Shown piece after piece: positions 60,200 through 63,115 of a stretch of DNA of 63,115 bases. How positions within the stretch are numbered: position 1 is the first letter of the stretch; each line of letters starts with the position of its first letter. Source of the stretch: Actinomadura sp. BRA 177 (GTDB lineage: Bacteria; Actinomycetota; Actinomycetes; Streptosporangiales; Streptosporangiaceae); the NCBI RefSeq assembly GCF_013372625.1, contig NZ_JABXFD010000137.1, positions 1 to 63,115 on the forward strand. Reading direction: 5' to 3'. The position numbers and the translations under genes are program-made. The notes under the pieces are model-generated. The model was not told the origin of the DNA. It worked only from the letters and a program-made list of their open reading frames with translations, and did no database searches.

Positions 60200-63082
60200 G
60201 TGAGCGACAGCGAAAAGGACCCGGAGGGCACCGCGCCCACCGGGTCCGCCGAGGTGGATCCGCACGACACCGAGGCCGGGGCACCGGCCGGCACGGACGG
60301 CCCGACGACCCGCACGCTGACCGCGGACACCGGAGAATCCGCCCACGACCCGAAATTCTCGGACGTGCAAGACAAATCACAGAACGGCGACAAGGCACCC
60401 GACTCCCCCGAAGCGACGACCACCGAAACGGCGGCCGGCGCAGCGACCGAGGCGACGCCCGACGAACCGGGCACCACCGAAACAAGGCCTGAGGCAACGC
60501 CCGCCGAATCGGGCGCCGCCGAACCGAGCACCGAACCGGCAGCCGAAGCACCGACCGCCGAGCCGAGCAGCACCGAACCGAGCGCCGAAGCGGCAGCCGG
60601 AGCTGGAGCCGCAACCGCCGAGCCGAGCACCGCTGAAACGAGTGCCGCCGACACGAGCGCCGCTGAGACTCGGGCCGAAGCGACGGTCGCAGCGGCGGAC
60701 GCCGAACCGAGCGCCGTGGCGACGAGGGCCGAAGCTGTGGTCGGCGGGGCCGATGGGGCAGGCGAAGCGGACGAGTCGGGCGAGGGGACGGAGGAAGCGG
60801 CGGCCGAGGGTGTTGAAGCGCCGGTCAACGGTGACACCAAGACCATGCCCGCCGCCTCGTCCAAGCACGGAGGACCGCCGCCGTCCGGAGACGACGGCGG
60901 GCGCGGAGGCGGCGGGGGCCGCGGGGGCAAGGGGTCCGGAAAGCCGCGCAGCCGCAGGTCGCGGCTGCTGCGCCGCACGCTGTTCCTGCTGCTCGGGTTC
61001 ATCGGGTTCTGCATCGCCGCGTTCGGCGTCGCCTACCTGTTCACCCCCGTCCCGTCCCCGCAGGAGAAGGCGATCGCGCAGGGGCCGACGTTCTACTACT
61101 CCGACGGCAAGACCCAGATCGCCAAGACCGGCATCAACCGGGACGCGGTCAAGCTCGACCGGATCCCGGAGAGCACCCGCAACGCGGTCATCGCGGCGGA
61201 GAACGACAGCTTCTACGACGATCCGGGCGTGTCGATCGAGGGCACCACGCGGGCGTTCTGGTCCACGGTGACCGGCAAGCAACTGCAGGGCGGGTCCACG
61301 ATCACGCAGCAGATGGTGCGCAACTACTACGGCGGCATCGGCAAGGAGCGCTCGGTCACCCGCAAGCTCAAGGAGGTCATGGTCGCGCTCAAGGTCGACC
61401 AGTCCAAGTCCAAGGACTGGATCCTGGAGCAGTACCTCAACACGATCTACTTCGGGCGCAACGCCTACGGGGTGCAGGCCGCCGCGCACGCCTACTACGA
61501 CAAGGACGTCTCGGACCTGACGCCGGCCGAGGGCGCCTACCTCGCGGCGGCGATCCAGCAGCCGAGCAACTTCGCCGACCCGACCGGCGACCAGCGCGCC
61601 CGCGCCGAGCAGCGGTGGCGCGCCGTCGTCGGCAACATGGTGCAGGACGGCTACCTGACGTCCGCCGACGCCGCCGCGATGGAGTTCCCCACGCCGGGCA
61701 AGCAGAAGATCACCGACGTCCTCAAGGGCCAGAAGGGCTACATGGTCAACGTGGCCAAGAAGGAGCTCACCGAGCGCCGCGGCTACAGCGAGGACGAGAT
61801 CAACCGCAGCGGGCTGAAGATCACCACGACGTTCGACAAGCGGCTGATGGACGCGATGAAGCAGGCCGTGGCGCAGAACACCCCGGACGGGATGAGCAAG
61901 AAGATCCGCACCGGGGCCGTGTCGGTCGACCCGTCCACCGGGCAGGTGCTCGCCTTCTACGGCGGCCGCGGCTACCTGGAGGAGGCGCTGAGCAGCGCCT
62001 TCGGCGAGTGGGCGCAGGCCGGGTCCGGGTTCAAGCCGATCGCGCTCGCCGCCGCGCTGCAGGACGGCCGGTCGCTCAGCACCACCTACGACGGCAGCTC
62101 GCCGCAGACGTTCGCCGGCCACTCCCTGCACAACGACAGCAACGAGAGCTTCGGGATGGTGAACCTCGTCACCGCCACCGAGCACTCGATCAACACCGCC
62201 TACGTCAACCTCGGCCAGGACGTCGGCAACGAGAAGATCGCGAAGATGGCCGAGAAGATGGGCATCCCCGCGTCGCAGATGAACGAGAAGCAGCGCGCCG
62301 CGGCCACGTTCCCGCTCGGCATCGTGTCGCTGCGCCCCGTCCAGCAGGCGGGCGTGTACGCGACGTTCGCGGACGAGGGCGTGCACCGGACGCCGTTCGT
62401 GGTGAAGTCCGTCACCGACAACGAGAACGAGAAGCGCACGTTCACCGAGAAGGGGAACCGGGCGCTCAGCGCGCAGAACGCGCGGGACGCGACGTACGCG
62501 ATGCAGAAGGTCGTCCAGGGCGGTACCGGGACCAACGCGCAGCTTCCCGATGGCCGTGACGTCGCGGGCAAGACCGGCACGACGGACGAGGGCAAGGCGA
62601 TCTGGTTCAACGGGTACATCCCGCAGATGGCGACCTCGGTCGCGATGTTCCGCAGCGACAACAAGCCGCTGAACATCCCCGGCTACGGCGCGTACGGCGG
62701 GCAACTGCCCGCGCAGATCTGGCGCACCTACATGGCGGACGCCGTCAACATCAAGGACTACGCGCCCAAGTCGTTCGGGTCGCCGTCCCAGCGGCCGGGC
62801 GGCGGCGTCGAGCGTCCGACGGGCCCGAGCACGCCGGGCGACACGCAGCCGCCCCGCACCACCGGCCCGTCCGAGCCGCCGCCGACCACGGAGGAACCGG
62901 ACATCCCGACGCCCCCGACCGGCCTGCCGACCATCATCCAGCCCCCGGACGGCGGAGGCGGCGGCAACAACGGCGGCGGCGGAGACACCGGCGGAGGCGG
63001 TGACGACGGCGGCGGTGGCGGTGGCGGCAACAACGGCGGCGGAACCGGCGACGGCGGCGGCCGCCCAGGCCCAAACGGCTAA
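60200..63082 (+). CDS. Class A penicillin-binding protein (glycosyltransferase-transpeptidase)
   Basis: 960 residues, GTG start. The N-terminal ~250 are a low-complexity Thr/Glu/Ala-rich cytoplasmic tail, then a Gly-rich/Arg-rich stretch and a membrane helix (LFLLLGFIGFCIAAFGVAYL, about 258-282). The GT51 domain has AENDSFYDDPGVS (catalytic Glu near 333) and QGGSTITQQMVRNYY. The transpeptidase has SxxK in GSGFKPIALAAAL near 609, SxN in SINTAYVNL near 663 and KTGT near 791. The C-terminus is a Pro/Thr then Gly/Asn-rich tail. It makes and cross-links peptidoglycan outside the cell. The family normally has similar domain order; the long disordered N-terminal tail is notable. Confidence 0.95.
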   Translation: MSDSEKDPEGTAPTGSAEVDPHDTEAGAPAGTDGPTTRTLTADTGESAHDPKFSDVQDKSQNGDKAPDSPEATTTETAAGAATEATPDEPGTTETRPEATPAESGAAEPSTEPAAEAPTAEPSSTEPSAEAAAGAGAATAEPSTAETSAADTSAAETRAEATVAAADAEPSAVATRAEAVVGGADGAGEADESGEGTEEAAAEGVEAPVNGDTKTMPAASSKHGGPPPSGDDGGRGGGGGRGGKGSGKPRSRRSRLLRRTLFLLLGFIGFCIAAFGVAYLFTPVPSPQEKAIAQGPTFYYSDGKTQIAKTGINRDAVKLDRIPESTRNAVIAAENDSFYDDPGVSIEGTTRAFWSTVTGKQLQGGSTITQQMVRNYYGGIGKERSVTRKLKEVMVALKVDQSKSKDWILEQYLNTIYFGRNAYGVQAAAHAYYDKDVSDLTPAEGAYLAAAIQQPSNFADPTGDQRARAEQRWRAVVGNMVQDGYLTSADAAAMEFPTPGKQKITDVLKGQKGYMVNVAKKELTERRGYSEDEINRSGLKITTTFDKRLMDAMKQAVAQNTPDGMSKKIRTGAVSVDPSTGQVLAFYGGRGYLEEALSSAFGEWAQAGSGFKPIALAAALQDGRSLSTTYDGSSPQTFAGHSLHNDSNESFGMVNLVTATEHSINTAYVNLGQDVGNEKIAKMAEKMGIPASQMNEKQRAAATFPLGIVSLRPVQQAGVYATFADEGVHRTPFVVKSVTDNENEKRTFTEKGNRALSAQNARDATYAMQKVVQGGTGTNAQLPDGRDVAGKTGTTDEGKAIWFNGYIPQMATSVAMFRSDNKPLNIPGYGAYGGQLPAQIWRTYMADAVNIKDYAPKSFGSPSQRPGGGVERPTGPSTPGDTQPPRTTGPSEPPPTTEEPDIPTPPTGLPTIIQPPDGGGGGNNGGGGDTGGGGDDGGGGGGGNNGGGTGDGGGRPGPNG

Positions 63083-63093
63083 CCCACCAACCC

Positions 63094-63115
63094 CTGTCCC
63101 TTATACACATCCGCC
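63094..63115. other. Residual Tn5/Nextera adapter at the contig end
   Basis: The bases ctgtcccttatacacatc (63094-63111) match the Tn5 mosaic end/Nextera adapter ctgtctcttatacacatc with one mismatch, and lie exactly at the right edge of the window after an otherwise ordinary gene end. The last four bases (ccgcc region) also resemble the adapter continuation imperfectly. This is very probably library adapter and not genomic sequence. Confidence 0.85.

Noticed and set aside
60377..62704. 775-codon minus-strand frame
   Set aside because: Antisense shadow of the penicillin-binding protein; ends in Cys/Arg/Gly repeats typical of the reverse complement of Ala/Glu-rich codons.

Overview
The window reads as one contig of a high-GC actinomycete. 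Codon third positions are strongly G/C, GTG starts are common, and overlapping ATGA/GTGA start-stop pairs occur throughout. Lineage-typical families include Scr1/DUF397 pairs, RsbW-like ATPases, DUF6221, DUF6082 and soluble Ser/Thr kinases. A Thermomonosporaceae/Streptosporangiales member such as Actinomadura would fit, but no rRNA or marker gene is present to prove it. The last 22 bases look like Tn5/Nextera adapter sequence, so the right edge is probably an assembled contig end.

Region 1 (1-9460) is regulatory and small-protein territory. It holds a broken TetR remnant, a PucR-type regulator divergent from an alpha/beta hydrolase, and a TetR/P-loop NTPase operon with two palindromic operators. 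Across those operators lies a leader peptide coupled to a single-chain histidine kinase-response regulator. A PadR/membrane-protein pair, a broken DUF6082 gene, a Scr1/DUF397 pair and an overlapping small-protein operon follow. Region 2 (9562-10763) is a compact two-gene unit, a very hydrophilic 41-residue peptide overlapping a PCMT-type methyltransferase. It resembles an imiditide (aspartimide RiPP) locus.

Region 3 (10936-28633) is a rearranged defence island. It carries an IS701 element, a perfect 32-bp hairpin, a DrmMI-like adenine methylase and a DrmD-like SNF2 helicase. It also carries two (originally probably three) Ser/Thr kinase-WD40 genes and an mcrBC pair whose McrB lacks a visible Walker A motif. 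Duplicated fragments, a GNAT/monooxygenase chimera and a duplicated DUF4267 gene lie between them.

Region 4 (28801-35034) has a VOC protein, a TetR regulator with a clear operator and its divergent oxidoreductase, a secreted DUF4360 protein, a membrane Ser/Thr kinase, and an Rpn/PD-(D/E)XK-like gene whose 3' end is repeated downstream. Region 5 (35193-40967) is a nitrogen-oxide module: HEAT protein, membrane-fused copper nitrite reductase, NnrS-like protein and a divergent hemerythrin-DUF2249 protein. Region 6 (41004-45560) is a map-metH operon preceded by a probable SAH riboswitch.

Region 7 (45627-51110) has a degenerate uridine-kinase-like protein, DUF6221, a secreted lipase, a truncated P450, a TnpB gene split by a TGA codon, and an HpnB-like glycosyltransferase. 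Region 8 (51181-63082) has type I hsdM/hsdS without hsdR, three SAM methyltransferases, an RsbW-like ATPase, an unrecognised HTH protein, exonuclease III, a membrane-anchored FKBP isomerase and a class A penicillin-binding protein. No tRNA, rRNA or CRISPR array was recognised.
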